From positions 2,728,001 to 2,792,000 of the forward strand of contig NZ_CP172404.1 of NCBI RefSeq assembly GCF_048213115.1: a stretch of DNA of 64,000 nucleotides. The letters run 5' to 3'. Shown here one piece after another: positions 17,165 through 26,132 of the stretch. Position 1 is the stretch's first letter. Each line of letters opens with the position of its first letter. The position numbers were made by a program, and so were the translations under genes. Origin of the DNA: Niveibacterium terrae. GTDB taxonomy: Bacteria > Pseudomonadota > Gammaproteobacteria > Burkholderiales > Rhodocyclaceae. The notes beneath the pieces are model-generated. The model did no database searches and was not told the DNA's origin. It worked only from the letters and a program-made list of their open reading frames with translations.

Positions 17165-19252
17165 ATGCCCCAGCGCAAGCTCTTCGTCACGACCGCCCTG
17201 CCCTACGCGAACGCCCCTTTCCACATCGGCCACATCATGGAATACACCCAGGCCGACATTTGGGTTCGCTATCAGCGAATGCAGGGCCACGAAGTGCATT
17301 TCGTCGGTGCTGACGATGCGCATGGCGCTCCGATCATGCTCAAGGCCGAAGCCGAAGGCATCACGCCCCAGCAGCTTGTCGCCGGGATCGCGGCCGGCCG
17401 GCCTCAGTACCTGAACGGCTTTCACATCGCCTTCGACAACTGGCACTCGACCGATTCGGACGAGAACGTCCAGCTCTCCCAGGACATCTATCGCCGCCTG
17501 CGCGACGCCGGCTTCATCGAGCGGCGCGTCATCGAGCAGTTCTTCGACCCGGTCAAGAACATGTTCCTGCCCGACCGCTACATCAAGGGCGAGTGCCCGA
17601 AGTGCGGCGCGAAGGATCAGTACGGCGACAACTGCGAAGTCTGCGGCGCCGTCTATGCACCAACCGAACTGGTGACCCCGTACTCGGCACTGACCGGCGC
17701 AACTCCGGTGATGCGCGAGTCCGAACACTTCTTCTTCCGCCTGTCCGACCCACGCTGTGTCGAATTCCTGCGCGGCTGGACCCAGGACGGCCGGCTGCAG
17801 CCGCAGATCGCGAACAAGGCACGCGAATGGCTCGAAGGCGAAGGGGGCCTGGCGGACTGGGACATCTCGCGCGATGCGCCCTACTTCGGCATTCCGATTC
17901 CCGACGCTCCAGGCAAGTACTTCTATGTCTGGCTCGACGCTCCGGTCGGTTACCTCGCCAGCCTCAAGAATCACTGCGCGAAGCGCGGCCTCGACATCGC
18001 CGCACTGCTCGGCGACCCGGACACCGAGCAGGTCCACTTCATTGGCAAGGACATCGTCTATTTCCACTGCCTGTTCTGGCCGGCAATGCTGCATTTCGCG
18101 GGCCAACCCTATCGCGACCCGGACAACATCTTCGTGCACGGCTTCGTCACGGTCGGCGGCGAAAAGATGAGCAAGTCGCGCGGCACCGGCATCAGCCCGC
18201 TGCGCTACCTCGATATCGGCATGAACCCGGAATGGCTGCGCTACTACCTCGCGGCCAAGCTCAACGCGAACGTCGAGGACGTCGATTTCACGGCCGAGGA
18301 CTTCATCGCCCGCGTCAATGCCGATCTGGTCGGCAAGTACGTCAACATCGCGAGCCGCTGCGCCGGTTTCATCACGAAGCGCTTCGCAGGAAAGCTGACC
18401 CACGAGCGTGACGCCCAGGACACCGCGCTGATCCGGACGATAGACGAGAGCATTCCGGCCATCGGCAAGTACTTCGATGAACGCGAATACTCGAAGGCGA
18501 TCCGCGAGATCATGGCGCTGGCCGACCGGACCAACGAGTACGTCAATGCGAACGCCCCCTGGGAGCTCGCCAAGCAGCCCGGCCGCGAAGCGGATCTGCA
18601 GCGCGTCTGCTCGGTCGCGCTCAATGCGTTCGCGCGCCTGACCCGGATGCTCGCCCCGGTGATGCCTGAAACGGCGGCCAAGGTCGCCCGAATGTTCAAC
18701 TGCGACTTCTCGACATGGGAATCCGCATTGGACATCGTCGAAATCCAGCCCTACTCTCATCTGATGACCCGGGTCGAACCGAAACAGCTCGACGCGCTGT
18801 TCGAACGCGAAACAACGCCTCTGCCGCCCAAGGCGCCCGAACAGCCCCAGCGCCATGCCCAGAAGCAGGCCCACCTCGCGAAGGAAGAAGCGGACAAGAC
18901 CGACGAGTTCGAGCCCTTCATCAGCATCGACGACTTCGCGAAAGTAGATCTGAGGATCGCGAAGATTGTCAGCGCCGAGCACGTCGAGGGTGCGGCGAAG
19001 CTGATCAAACTTCAGCTCGACATCGGCGAGGACCGCCCCCGCCAGGTCTTCGCCGGGATCAAGTCGGCCTACGATCCGGACAAGCTGACCGGACGGCTGA
19101 CCGTGATGGTCGCAAACCTGACTCCGCGCAAGATGAAGTTCGGTCTCAGCGAAGGTATGGTTCTGGCTGCCTCCGATGAAGCAGGCGAAGTGCCCGGCCT
19201 CTTCATCCTGTCCCCCGATTCCGGCGCCGTGCCGGGCATGAAGGTACGTTGA
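17165..19252 (+). CDS. metG: Methionyl-tRNA synthetase
   Basis: 695 residues, the long MetG1 form. Class I signatures HIGH (HIGH at 20-23) and KMSKS (near 334) are intact. The zinc knuckle has two Cys pairs, C144/C147 and C157/C160. A helical anticodon-binding domain follows, then a charged linker and a C-terminal Trbp111-like tRNA-binding OB-fold from about residue 590 (ISIDDFAKVDLRIAKIV). Charges initiator and elongator tRNA-Met. Single gene, possibly followed by a small membrane protein 7 bases downstream. Confidence 0.98.
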   Translation: MPQRKLFVTTALPYANAPFHIGHIMEYTQADIWVRYQRMQGHEVHFVGADDAHGAPIMLKAEAEGITPQQLVAGIAAGRPQYLNGFHIAFDNWHSTDSDENVQLSQDIYRRLRDAGFIERRVIEQFFDPVKNMFLPDRYIKGECPKCGAKDQYGDNCEVCGAVYAPTELVTPYSALTGATPVMRESEHFFFRLSDPRCVEFLRGWTQDGRLQPQIANKAREWLEGEGGLADWDISRDAPYFGIPIPDAPGKYFYVWLDAPVGYLASLKNHCAKRGLDIAALLGDPDTEQVHFIGKDIVYFHCLFWPAMLHFAGQPYRDPDNIFVHGFVTVGGEKMSKSRGTGISPLRYLDIGMNPEWLRYYLAAKLNANVEDVDFTAEDFIARVNADLVGKYVNIASRCAGFITKRFAGKLTHERDAQDTALIRTIDESIPAIGKYFDEREYSKAIREIMALADRTNEYVNANAPWELAKQPGREADLQRVCSVALNAFARLTRMLAPVMPETAAKVARMFNCDFSTWESALDIVEIQPYSHLMTRVEPKQLDALFERETTPLPPKAPEQPQRHAQKQAHLAKEEADKTDEFEPFISIDDFAKVDLRIAKIVSAEHVEGAAKLIKLQLDIGEDRPRQVFAGIKSAYDPDKLTGRLTVMVANLTPRKMKFGLSEGMVLAASDEAGEVPGLFILSPDSGAVPGMKVR

Positions 19253-19259
19253 ACCCAAA

Positions 19260-19496
19260 GTGAGCGCGCGCGCCGACCTTCTCTGCCATCCCGCGATCCT
19301 CTCCTGGATCGCGGTGGATCTGGCAGCGCTCGCGCTGCTGGGCTGGGGAGTGGCCGGCCTCACGGGCCTCGCAAGCGAGCTCTCGACGGGGCAGGCCGCG
19401 GCCTGCGCCGGCCTGGGCCTCATCGGCACCCTCGTCGCCGCAATCAAGCTCGTCACGTCCGCGCTCGCGCTCTGTCAGGCGAAGCGCGCGCACTGA
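19260..19496 (+). CDS. Small putative membrane protein
   Basis: 78 residues from GTG 19260, 7 bases after metG. Two hydrophobic helices are visible (about residues 14-35 and 45-70: WIAVDLAALALLGWGVAGLTG and AAACAGLGLIGTLVAAIKLV). There is no clear Shine-Dalgarno sequence, so expression would rely on coupling to metG. I do not recognise the family; the codon pattern agrees with a real gene but the length is short. Confidence 0.45.
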   Translation: MSARADLLCHPAILSWIAVDLAALALLGWGVAGLTGLASELSTGQAAACAGLGLIGTLVAAIKLVTSALALCQAKRAH

Positions 19497-19601
19497 TCAT
19501 GCCGCTGACCCGGACCAAACGCTGGATCACCCAGCACCGTGTCGGCCCTGGCGGTCGACCTTTCTGCACTGATTCCTCCTCTTTCCGCAGAAAGGTTCAC
19601 C

Positions 19602-21245
19602 GTGTTCACATTCCGTCCCAAACTCCTTGAAACTTTGGCCGGTTACGACCGCGCCAGCTTCGCCCGCGACGCATCCTCGGGCCTGACCGTTGGCGTGCTC
19701 GCGCTGCCGCTCGCGATGGCCTTCGCGATTGCTTCGGGCATGAGCCCGACTTCTGGCATCTGGACCGCGATCGTCGCCGGCCTGATCGTCTCGCTGCTCG
19801 GCGGCTCGCGCGTACAGATCGGCGGCCCGACCGGCGCCTTCATCCCGATCGTCTACGGCATCCTCGTCCACTATGGCGTGCAGAGCCTGCTGCTCGCGAC
19901 GATGCTCGCGGGCATGCTCCTGGTCGGCATGGCGCTCGCGCGCCTGGGCAACCTGATCCGCTTCATCCCCCGCGCGGTCGTGATCGGCTTCACGAACGGC
20001 ATCGCGGTCGTGATCTTCCTCGCCCAGATCAAGGATTTCCTGGGCCTTCCCGCCGCGCTTCCCGCGGAGTTCTTCGCGAAAGTCCACGCGCTGTGGCAGG
20101 CCCTCCCGCGGACCGACCTACCGACGCTGGGCATCTCGGTCGCGTCGCTGGTCGTGCTGCTCGGCTGGAACCGGCTCGCCAGGAGCGTCTCATGGATGGC
20201 CCGCCTGCCCGGGCCTCTGGTCGTTCTGGTCGCCGCGACGACGCTCAATATCCTCTACCCGCTGCCGATCGAGACGATCGGTTCGCGCTTCGGAGGTATT
20301 CCTCAGTCCATTCCGCCCCTGCGCATTCCCGAACTGGATCTGTCGAACCTGGGCAAGCTGATCACGCCGGCGATCACGATCGCGCTGCTCGGCGCGATCG
20401 AGTCTTTGCTCTCGGCGCGTGTCGCCGACGGTCTGATCGATGACCGTCACGAACCGAACCAGGAACTGCTCGCCCAAGGCCTCGCGAACATCGCCGCAGC
20501 GCTGTTCGGCGGCTTCGCCGCGACCGGCGCGATCGCCCGCACCGCGACCAATGTGCGCAGCGGCGGCCGCACACCGGTGGCCGGCATCATCCATGCGCTC
20601 ACGCTGCTGCTGATCGTGCTGATCGCCGCGCCGCTCGCCGCTCATGTGCCGCTCGCCGCACTGTCGGCGATCGTCGTCGTCGTCGCCTTCAACATGTGTC
20701 AATGGCACGAATTCCGCGAACTTCGCCGCTATTCTTCGCACTACCGCACCGTTCTGATCGCGACCTTCCTGATCACCGTTGTATTCGATCTGACGCTTGC
20801 TGTCGAGATCGGCATGGTGCTGGCGAGCCTCTTCTTCATCTATCACATCCAGGATCTGACCGGCGCAACCGAGGAAACACTCGATACCGCCTACGTCGAG
20901 GAAAAGGACGAAGGAATCCTCAGCTACCGGATCTACGGTTCGCTGTTCTTCGGCACGGTCGGCAAGATCGAGGATCAGCTCGACCCCGAGGAAATGGAGG
21001 CGAAAGTGTTGATCCTGAACCTGCACACGGTCGTGAGCCTCGACGCGACGGCGCTCGAAATGCTCGACAACCTGCTGCGCGCGCTGCGCAAACGGGGCAT
21101 CCAGCTGGTGCTGTGTCGGCTCAACGCGCCGCTGCGCAATCTGATCGAGAGCAGCGGCTTCAGCGAGCGCCTGGGGGGCGAAAACATCCTTGGCACCTCG
21201 GTCGAGGCACTCGAATACGCCCGGGCCCTGGTCAGAAAGCCATGA
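19602..21245 (+). CDS. SulP-family anion transporter with STAS domain
   Basis: 547 residues if started at GTG 19602, which has GAAAGG seven bases before it; GTG 19539 would add 21 residues without a ribosome site. The SulP transmembrane core runs to about residue 410, with SSGLTVGVLALPLAMAFAIASG at the N-terminal sulfate-transporter signature and GGPTGAFIPIVYGI. A cytoplasmic STAS domain follows (LILNLHTVVSLDATALEMLDNLLRAL). Substrates in this family are sulfate, bicarbonate or dicarboxylates; the sequence alone does not decide. The acylphosphatase gene starts in its stop codon. Confidence 0.92.
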   Translation: MFTFRPKLLETLAGYDRASFARDASSGLTVGVLALPLAMAFAIASGMSPTSGIWTAIVAGLIVSLLGGSRVQIGGPTGAFIPIVYGILVHYGVQSLLLATMLAGMLLVGMALARLGNLIRFIPRAVVIGFTNGIAVVIFLAQIKDFLGLPAALPAEFFAKVHALWQALPRTDLPTLGISVASLVVLLGWNRLARSVSWMARLPGPLVVLVAATTLNILYPLPIETIGSRFGGIPQSIPPLRIPELDLSNLGKLITPAITIALLGAIESLLSARVADGLIDDRHEPNQELLAQGLANIAAALFGGFAATGAIARTATNVRSGGRTPVAGIIHALTLLLIVLIAAPLAAHVPLAALSAIVVVVAFNMCQWHEFRELRRYSSHYRTVLIATFLITVVFDLTLAVEIGMVLASLFFIYHIQDLTGATEETLDTAYVEEKDEGILSYRIYGSLFFGTVGKIEDQLDPEEMEAKVLILNLHTVVSLDATALEMLDNLLRALRKRGIQLVLCRLNAPLRNLIESSGFSERLGGENILGTSVEALEYARALVRKP

Positions 21246-21526
21246 CGATCCAGGTCCAGCTCTGGCGGATACGCGGACGGGTCCAGGGAGTCGGCTTTCG
21301 CTGGTACATGGTCCAGCAGGCCAGCCTTCTGGGCCTCGCCGGTTTCGTGCGCAACCGGCGGGACGGCAGCGTCGAGGCGCTGGTCGCCGGAGAGGCCGAA
21401 GCTCTCGGCGAGCTGCTGCGCTGGGCCAGGCGCGGCCCGCCCACCGCGCAAGTGACCGACATCGAAATCCTGTCCGCTGACGGGGAGGCGGTGCCAGCAG
21501 ATTTTTCGGAGCGACCTACACTCTAA
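21242..21526 (+). CDS. acyP: Acylphosphatase
   Basis: 94 residues, the normal length. Hydrolyses acyl phosphates such as carbamoyl- or 1,3-bisphosphoglycerate. The phosphate-binding loop with catalytic Arg is GRVQGVGFRWY, and the Asn motif appears as GFVRNRRDGSVEAL. Overlaps the transporter stop codon by ATGA, so it is co-translated with it, though no functional link is obvious. Confidence 0.93.
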   Translation: MTIQVQLWRIRGRVQGVGFRWYMVQQASLLGLAGFVRNRRDGSVEALVAGEAEALGELLRWARRGPPTAQVTDIEILSADGEAVPADFSERPTL

Positions 21527-21580
21527 AGCGCTGTCGGCGCCGGGCCGATGGCCCCGCCCCTGACACCCAAGGAGTCCCCT

Positions 21581-22183
21581 ATGGCTGTACTCGTCGGCAA
21601 ACCAGCACCCGATTTCACCGCCGCCGCGGTTCTGGGCAACAACGAAATCGTCGACCGCTTCACCTTTTCAGAAGCGATTCTCGGCAAATACGCGGTCCTC
21701 TTTTTCTACCCTCTGGACTTCACTTTCGTCTGCCCCTCCGAGCTGATCGCCTTCGACCACCGGCTCGACGAGTTCCGCAAGCGCCAGGTCGAAGTGATCG
21801 GTGTCTCGATCGACTCGGCCTACACCCACTTCGCGTGGAAGAACACGCCGGCCGGCCGCGGCGGAATCGGTCCGGTCGGCTACCCGCTGGTCGCCGACAC
21901 GAAACACGAAATCGCCCACGCCTATGACGTCGAAGCAGAGAGTGGCGTCGCCTTGCGCGCCACGTTTGTGATCGACCGCTGCGGCATCGTCCAGCACCAA
22001 CTGGTCAACAATCTGCCGCTGGGCCGCGACATCGACGAAACGCTGCGTCTCGTCGATGCGCTGCAGTTCACCGAAGAGAACGGCGAAGTCTGCCCGGCGG
22101 GCTGGTCGCGCGGCAAAGCGGGCATGAAGGCCTCGACCGAAGGCGTCGCAGACTACCTGGCCCAACACGCCCCGGAACTCTGA
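21581..22183 (+). CDS. Typical 2-Cys peroxiredoxin (AhpC/Prx1 group)
   Basis: 200 residues from ATG 21581, chosen because AAGGAG lies at 21569-21574; the in-frame ATG at 21548 lacks a ribosome site. Peroxidatic Cys C51 in DFTFVCPSE and resolving Cys C171 in GEVCPAGW are both present, with the WKNTPAGRGGIG loop. Reduces H2O2, organic peroxides and peroxynitrite using thioredoxin or a similar donor. A strong intrinsic terminator follows immediately. Confidence 0.94.
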   Translation: MAVLVGKPAPDFTAAAVLGNNEIVDRFTFSEAILGKYAVLFFYPLDFTFVCPSELIAFDHRLDEFRKRQVEVIGVSIDSAYTHFAWKNTPAGRGGIGPVGYPLVADTKHEIAHAYDVEAESGVALRATFVIDRCGIVQHQLVNNLPLGRDIDETLRLVDALQFTEENGEVCPAGWSRGKAGMKASTEGVADYLAQHAPEL

Positions 22184-22197
22184 ACCGTTCGTCATAA

Positions 22198-22234
22198 CCT
22201 GGCAGGGTTTAGTAACCCTGTCAGGATTTTTTTT
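22198..22234 (+). terminator. Intrinsic terminator after peroxiredoxin
   Basis: CCTGGCAGGGTT (22198-22209) pairs with AACCCTGTCAGG (22214-22225), 12 pairs with one G-T, a 4-base loop TAGT, then ATTTTTTTT. Confidence 0.92.
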
Positions 22235-22245
22235 GCTTCGGGGCT

Positions 22246-22272
22246 TCAAGTTTTCGGGCGGGCGGTCGTAAG
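22246..22272 (+). promoter_or_regulatory. Weak candidate sigma-28 promoter before the GGDEF-EAL gene
   Basis: TCAAGTTT at 22246-22253 is 7/8 to the FliA -35. After exactly 11 bases comes GTCGTAAG, only 4/8 to the -10. Placed 23 bases before the ATG and just after a terminator, which is where a promoter is needed, but the -10 is poor. Confidence 0.3.
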
Positions 22273-22295
22273 TACAAGGTCTGAACCGCATCCTG

Positions 22296-25200
22296 ATGAT
22301 GTCACACGCCCCCCTCTTTCTGTCCTGCTGCGCGGCCGTCCTCTGGTCCTCCCGCGCGCACGCGGCCTACCTGCCCGGAGATCTTCCCGGCGCCGCCTGC
22401 GCGCTGCTGGCCGTGCTCGCAGTGCTCGCCGCGGTGTTGATGTTCCGCCGCCTGGGGCACTGGCGACGGATATCCCGGCTGCGCGAGCGCGAGCTCCGCG
22501 AGGCCCGCGAGGACAGCAGCCGCTTCCGGCAGATGATAGAGGGCACCAATGCGGTGGCCTGGGAGTTCGACGCGGCGAGCGGACAGTGCACCTATGTCTC
22601 GCCGCAGGCGGAACAGCTTCTTGGCTTCCCGGCCAGTGCCTGGTTTCAGCCGGGTTTCTGGAGCGAAAACCTGCACCCGGAAGACCGCTCCTTCACGCTC
22701 GAATTCTTCCGCGCGCAGATTGCGCTCGGCTACGACCACGAACTCGAATACCGGATGCAGCATGCGGACGGCAACACCGTCTTCGTCCGCGACATGCGCA
22801 CGCTACACCGCGGCGCGGGAGGCCGGATAGAGCGGGTGCGCAGCCTGCTCGTGAACCTGACCGTGCACAAGGCGACCGAAGCGGCACTCGAAGACAGCGA
22901 GGCGCGCTTTCGCTCGACTTTCGAGCAGGCCGCGGTCGGCATGGCGATGTGTTCGCTCTCCGGTCGCTATACGCGCGTCAACCGCCGCTATAGCGAGATC
23001 TGTGGCCACAGCGAAGCCGAGCTGCTGCAGTCGGATTTTCGGATCATCACCGATCCGCGCGACCGCGAACACACCGAGCAGATGTTCTCCCATCTTCTCG
23101 AGACGCCCGACCGTACCGCGAGCCTCGATAAACGGTTGCAGAGGCCGGACGGAAGCCGGGTCTGGGTCCACGTCACGGCGAGTGTGATGCGCTCGATGCG
23201 CCGCGAAGCGACCCAGTTCATCGAAGTGCTCGAAGACATCACGCTGCGCCGCGAAGCCGAAAGGGTTCTGCGCAAGAGCGAGGGTCAGCTGCGCACCGTA
23301 CTCTCGGCGCTCGATGAAGGCATCGTGCTGCGCGATACGACCGGGCGGGTGCTGCTCTGCAACGCTTCGGCGGCGCAGATCTACGGCCTCAGCGAAGAGG
23401 ATCTGAGTCTGAGCCTGCTCCAGGACAAGAACATCCACCACATCTGGGCCAACGGCCGTCCCCGCGAACTCGCCAGCCTGCCCTGCCAAAAGGCTCTGAA
23501 CAACAGCTCCCCGTCCCGCGACAACGTATGCATCCGCCAAGCTGACGGGAGCATCCGCTGGCTGTCGATGAACTGCGAACCGCTGCTCAGGGAAGAGGAC
23601 GGCGAAGTCTATGCAGTACTCAGCACGATCAGCGACATCACCGAGCGGCGCAGATCCGAGGACGAGCTGCGCCTCGCCGCGACCGTTTTCGACAACAGCG
23701 TCGAAGCAATCCTGATCTTCGATGCCGACAAGCGCATCCTGCGCGTAAACCCGGCTTTCACGAAGGCGACCGGTTTCCGAGCCGAGGAAGTGATTGGCCG
23801 GAGCGGCGAATTCCTCGCCTCGAGCCGTCACGACGAAGAGTTCCAAAACACCGTCTGGGCAGCGGTCGCCGAGTGCGGCTTCTGGCAGGGCGAGATGTGG
23901 AACACGAGGAAGAACGGCTCGGTCTTCCCCGAATGGCTGTCGATCAGCGCCGTCCACGATGAACGCGGCGCAACGACGAGCTTTGTGGCCGAGTTCTCCG
24001 ACATCACCGAGCGCAAGGCCAGCGAAGCGAGGATCGCCTACCTGGCTCACCACGATCCCTTGACCGCCCTGCCCAACCGCACGCTGCTGCAGGACAGGCT
24101 TCTCCAGGCCGTCGCACGGGCCAACCGGGAACAGAGCATGGTCGGCCTGCTCTTCCTGGATCTGGACCGCTTCAAGACGATCAATGACTCGCTGGGTCAT
24201 CACGCCGGCGACAAACTGCTCAAGAAGGTCGCCGAACGGCTCGGCAGCTGCGTGCGCGAGTCCGACACGATCTGCCGCCAGGGCGGCGACGAGTTCATCA
24301 TCGTGCTGCCCGATCTGGCCGACGCGGATGCGGCCGGGCGGGTCGCCGAAAAGATCCTGAACCACTTCACCGAGGCCTTCGGCATAGACAGCCACAGCAT
24401 CGCGACCACGTTCTCGATCGGCATCGCCGTCTATCCCGGCGACGGCGAAGATCCGGACAGCCTGATGAAGAACGCCGACACCGCGATGTATCACGCCAAG
24501 GAGAGCGGCCGCAGCACCTACCGCTTCTTCACCGAAACGATGAACGCGGATGCGCTCGAACGCCTGCAGCTCGAAAACGGTCTGCGCCAAGCGCTCGAAC
24601 GCGAGGAATTCCAGCTCCATTACCAGCCCCAGGTTTCGCTGTCTGACGGCCGCATCATCGGCGCCGAAGCGCTGATCCGCTGGAACCGTCCCGAACACGG
24701 CATGGTTCCCCCTGACCGCTTCATCTCGATTGCAGAGGAATCCGGCCTGATCGTGCCGATCGGCCGCTGGGTCATGCGCGAAGCCTGCCGTCAGACCCGG
24801 GAGTGGCAGGACGCCGGGCTGCCGCCGATCACGATGGCGGTCAACCTGTCGGCGCTGCAGTTCCGCCGCGACGACATCCTCGCAACCGTCAAGAGCGTCC
24901 TCGAGGAGAGCGCCCTGGCACCGGAACACCTGGAGCTGGAGCTGACCGAATCCTTGCTGATGGAGAACGCCGAGGACGTGATGAGCAAGCTCAAACAGCT
25001 CAAGGCGATGGGCGTCAGACTTTCGATCGACGACTTCGGAACCGGCTACTCGAGTCTTGCCTACCTGAAGCGGCTCGAAGTCGATCGGCTCAAGATCGAT
25101 CAGAGCTTCGTCCGCGATGTCCCCCACGACAGCGAGGATGCCGCGATCGTCCGCGCGGTGGTCCAGCTCGGCCGCAGCCTGCGCCTCGAAGTGATCGCCG

Positions 25201-25355
25201 AAGGCGTCGAGACTCTGGCCCACGTCGGCTTCCTCAGTGCTGAAAACTGCCTGATCGCCCAAGGCTACTACTACTGCCGGCCGGTTCCTGCCGAAACTTT
25301 CGGTGAGATCCTGAGCAAGGAATTCCTGCGCCCACGCGCCATCCACGCGGCCTGA
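22296..25355 (+). CDS. Membrane-anchored PAS-GGDEF-EAL protein (c-di-GMP turnover)
   Basis: 1019 residues. The N-terminus holds two hydrophobic stretches (about 5-20 and 28-48), then about four PAS/PAC modules between residues 70 and 570 (repeated endings like VLEDITLRREAE, TISDITERRRSE, EFSDITERKASE). A diguanylate cyclase domain has an intact GGDEF at 663-667. An EAL phosphodiesterase domain has EAL at 791-793, LHYQPQVSL before it and DDFGTGYSSLAYLK later. Both active-site signatures are intact, so it could make or degrade c-di-GMP depending on PAS input. Candidate partners in this window are the two PilZ-motif proteins. Confidence 0.94.
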   Translation: MMSHAPLFLSCCAAVLWSSRAHAAYLPGDLPGAACALLAVLAVLAAVLMFRRLGHWRRISRLRERELREAREDSSRFRQMIEGTNAVAWEFDAASGQCTYVSPQAEQLLGFPASAWFQPGFWSENLHPEDRSFTLEFFRAQIALGYDHELEYRMQHADGNTVFVRDMRTLHRGAGGRIERVRSLLVNLTVHKATEAALEDSEARFRSTFEQAAVGMAMCSLSGRYTRVNRRYSEICGHSEAELLQSDFRIITDPRDREHTEQMFSHLLETPDRTASLDKRLQRPDGSRVWVHVTASVMRSMRREATQFIEVLEDITLRREAERVLRKSEGQLRTVLSALDEGIVLRDTTGRVLLCNASAAQIYGLSEEDLSLSLLQDKNIHHIWANGRPRELASLPCQKALNNSSPSRDNVCIRQADGSIRWLSMNCEPLLREEDGEVYAVLSTISDITERRRSEDELRLAATVFDNSVEAILIFDADKRILRVNPAFTKATGFRAEEVIGRSGEFLASSRHDEEFQNTVWAAVAECGFWQGEMWNTRKNGSVFPEWLSISAVHDERGATTSFVAEFSDITERKASEARIAYLAHHDPLTALPNRTLLQDRLLQAVARANREQSMVGLLFLDLDRFKTINDSLGHHAGDKLLKKVAERLGSCVRESDTICRQGGDEFIIVLPDLADADAAGRVAEKILNHFTEAFGIDSHSIATTFSIGIAVYPGDGEDPDSLMKNADTAMYHAKESGRSTYRFFTETMNADALERLQLENGLRQALEREEFQLHYQPQVSLSDGRIIGAEALIRWNRPEHGMVPPDRFISIAEESGLIVPIGRWVMREACRQTREWQDAGLPPITMAVNLSALQFRRDDILATVKSVLEESALAPEHLELELTESLLMENAEDVMSKLKQLKAMGVRLSIDDFGTGYSSLAYLKRLEVDRLKIDQSFVRDVPHDSEDAAIVRAVVQLGRSLRLEVIAEGVETLAHVGFLSAENCLIAQGYYYCRPVPAETFGEILSKEFLRPRAIHAA

Positions 25356-25364
25356 TCGCCGCCT

Positions 25365-26075
25365 TCAAGGCGCGGCGGTTCGCGCCAGGACCAGATTCTC
25401 GACCCGGACCGCGCCGGCCGCGCGCAGCGCAACAGCCATTTCGCAGAGCGTCGCGCCACTGGTCATCACGTCGTCGACGACCAGAACCCGCATCCCGGCA
25501 AAGCTGCGCTGCGCCCGAAAAGCCCCTTGCAGATTCCTGAGCCGCTCCTCGCGCGCGAGTCCGGCCTGGGCGAGCGACAGCCTGTCCTTGACCAGAGCGT
25601 CTCGGAAGAGCGGCACGCCGAGACTCTGCGCAACCGGCTTGGCGAGCAGTAAGGCCTGGTTGAAGCCGCGTTCGGCGAGCCGCACCGGATGGACCGGGAC
25701 GGGCACGACGCAGTCGGCCAAGCAGCGCTTCGCCGTTTCGCGCAAGGCGACCGCGAAGACCCGGGGCACACAGAAATCGGCGTCGAACTTCAGGCCGTGG
25801 ATCAGCTCACGGATCGGAAATTCGTAAGGGTAGAGCGCGTGGGTCGCATCGAAACCCGGCTTTTTCCTCAGGCAGGCGCCGCAGATCTGCCCTTGCGGGG
25901 ACGCGAGCGCGCAGACCGGGCACAGGCCTTCGGACAGCGCCGGGAACTCGGCGAAACAGTCCGCGCAGACAGCCTGCGCGCCGGCCGGGCCGCCACAGAC
26001 GAAACAGCTCTGGGGCAGCAGCGCCGAGAGAAGATTCGTCGCGAAATCGTGCGTGGCGCGCGTCCAGTTTGGCAC
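25365..26075 (-). CDS. comF: ComF-family phosphoribosyltransferase-like protein
   Basis: 236 residues from a GTG start with AAAGGA before it. The N-terminal double zinc ribbon has four Cys pairs (CFVCGG, CADC, CPVC, CGAC). The C-terminal type I phosphoribosyltransferase fold carries VLVVDDVMTSGAT, the PRPP-binding loop. Family role: DNA uptake during transformation or use of internalised DNA; also known as GntX in E. coli. Divergent from bioB with a 57-base gap, convergent with the GGDEF-EAL gene. Confidence 0.92.
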   Translation of the reverse strand: MPNWTRATHDFATNLLSALLPQSCFVCGGPAGAQAVCADCFAEFPALSEGLCPVCALASPQGQICGACLRKKPGFDATHALYPYEFPIRELIHGLKFDADFCVPRVFAVALRETAKRCLADCVVPVPVHPVRLAERGFNQALLLAKPVAQSLGVPLFRDALVKDRLSLAQAGLAREERLRNLQGAFRAQRSFAGMRVLVVDDVMTSGATLCEMAVALRAAGAVRVENLVLARTAAP

Positions 26076-26132
26076 GGCATTTCCTTTGCCGGATAATCAC
26101 CGATTGTCTTCCCGTCGTAGAAAGAACGCCGC

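Noticed and set aside
17048..19456. Very long open frame (about 800 codons) antisense to metG, and similar ones antisense to gspE, the GGDEF-EAL gene, the RND permease and others
   Set aside because: They mirror strongly GC3-biased genes on the other strand, give low-complexity Arg/Asp/Gly/Ala-rich translations without family motifs, and lack ribosome sites. They are by-products of codon bias.
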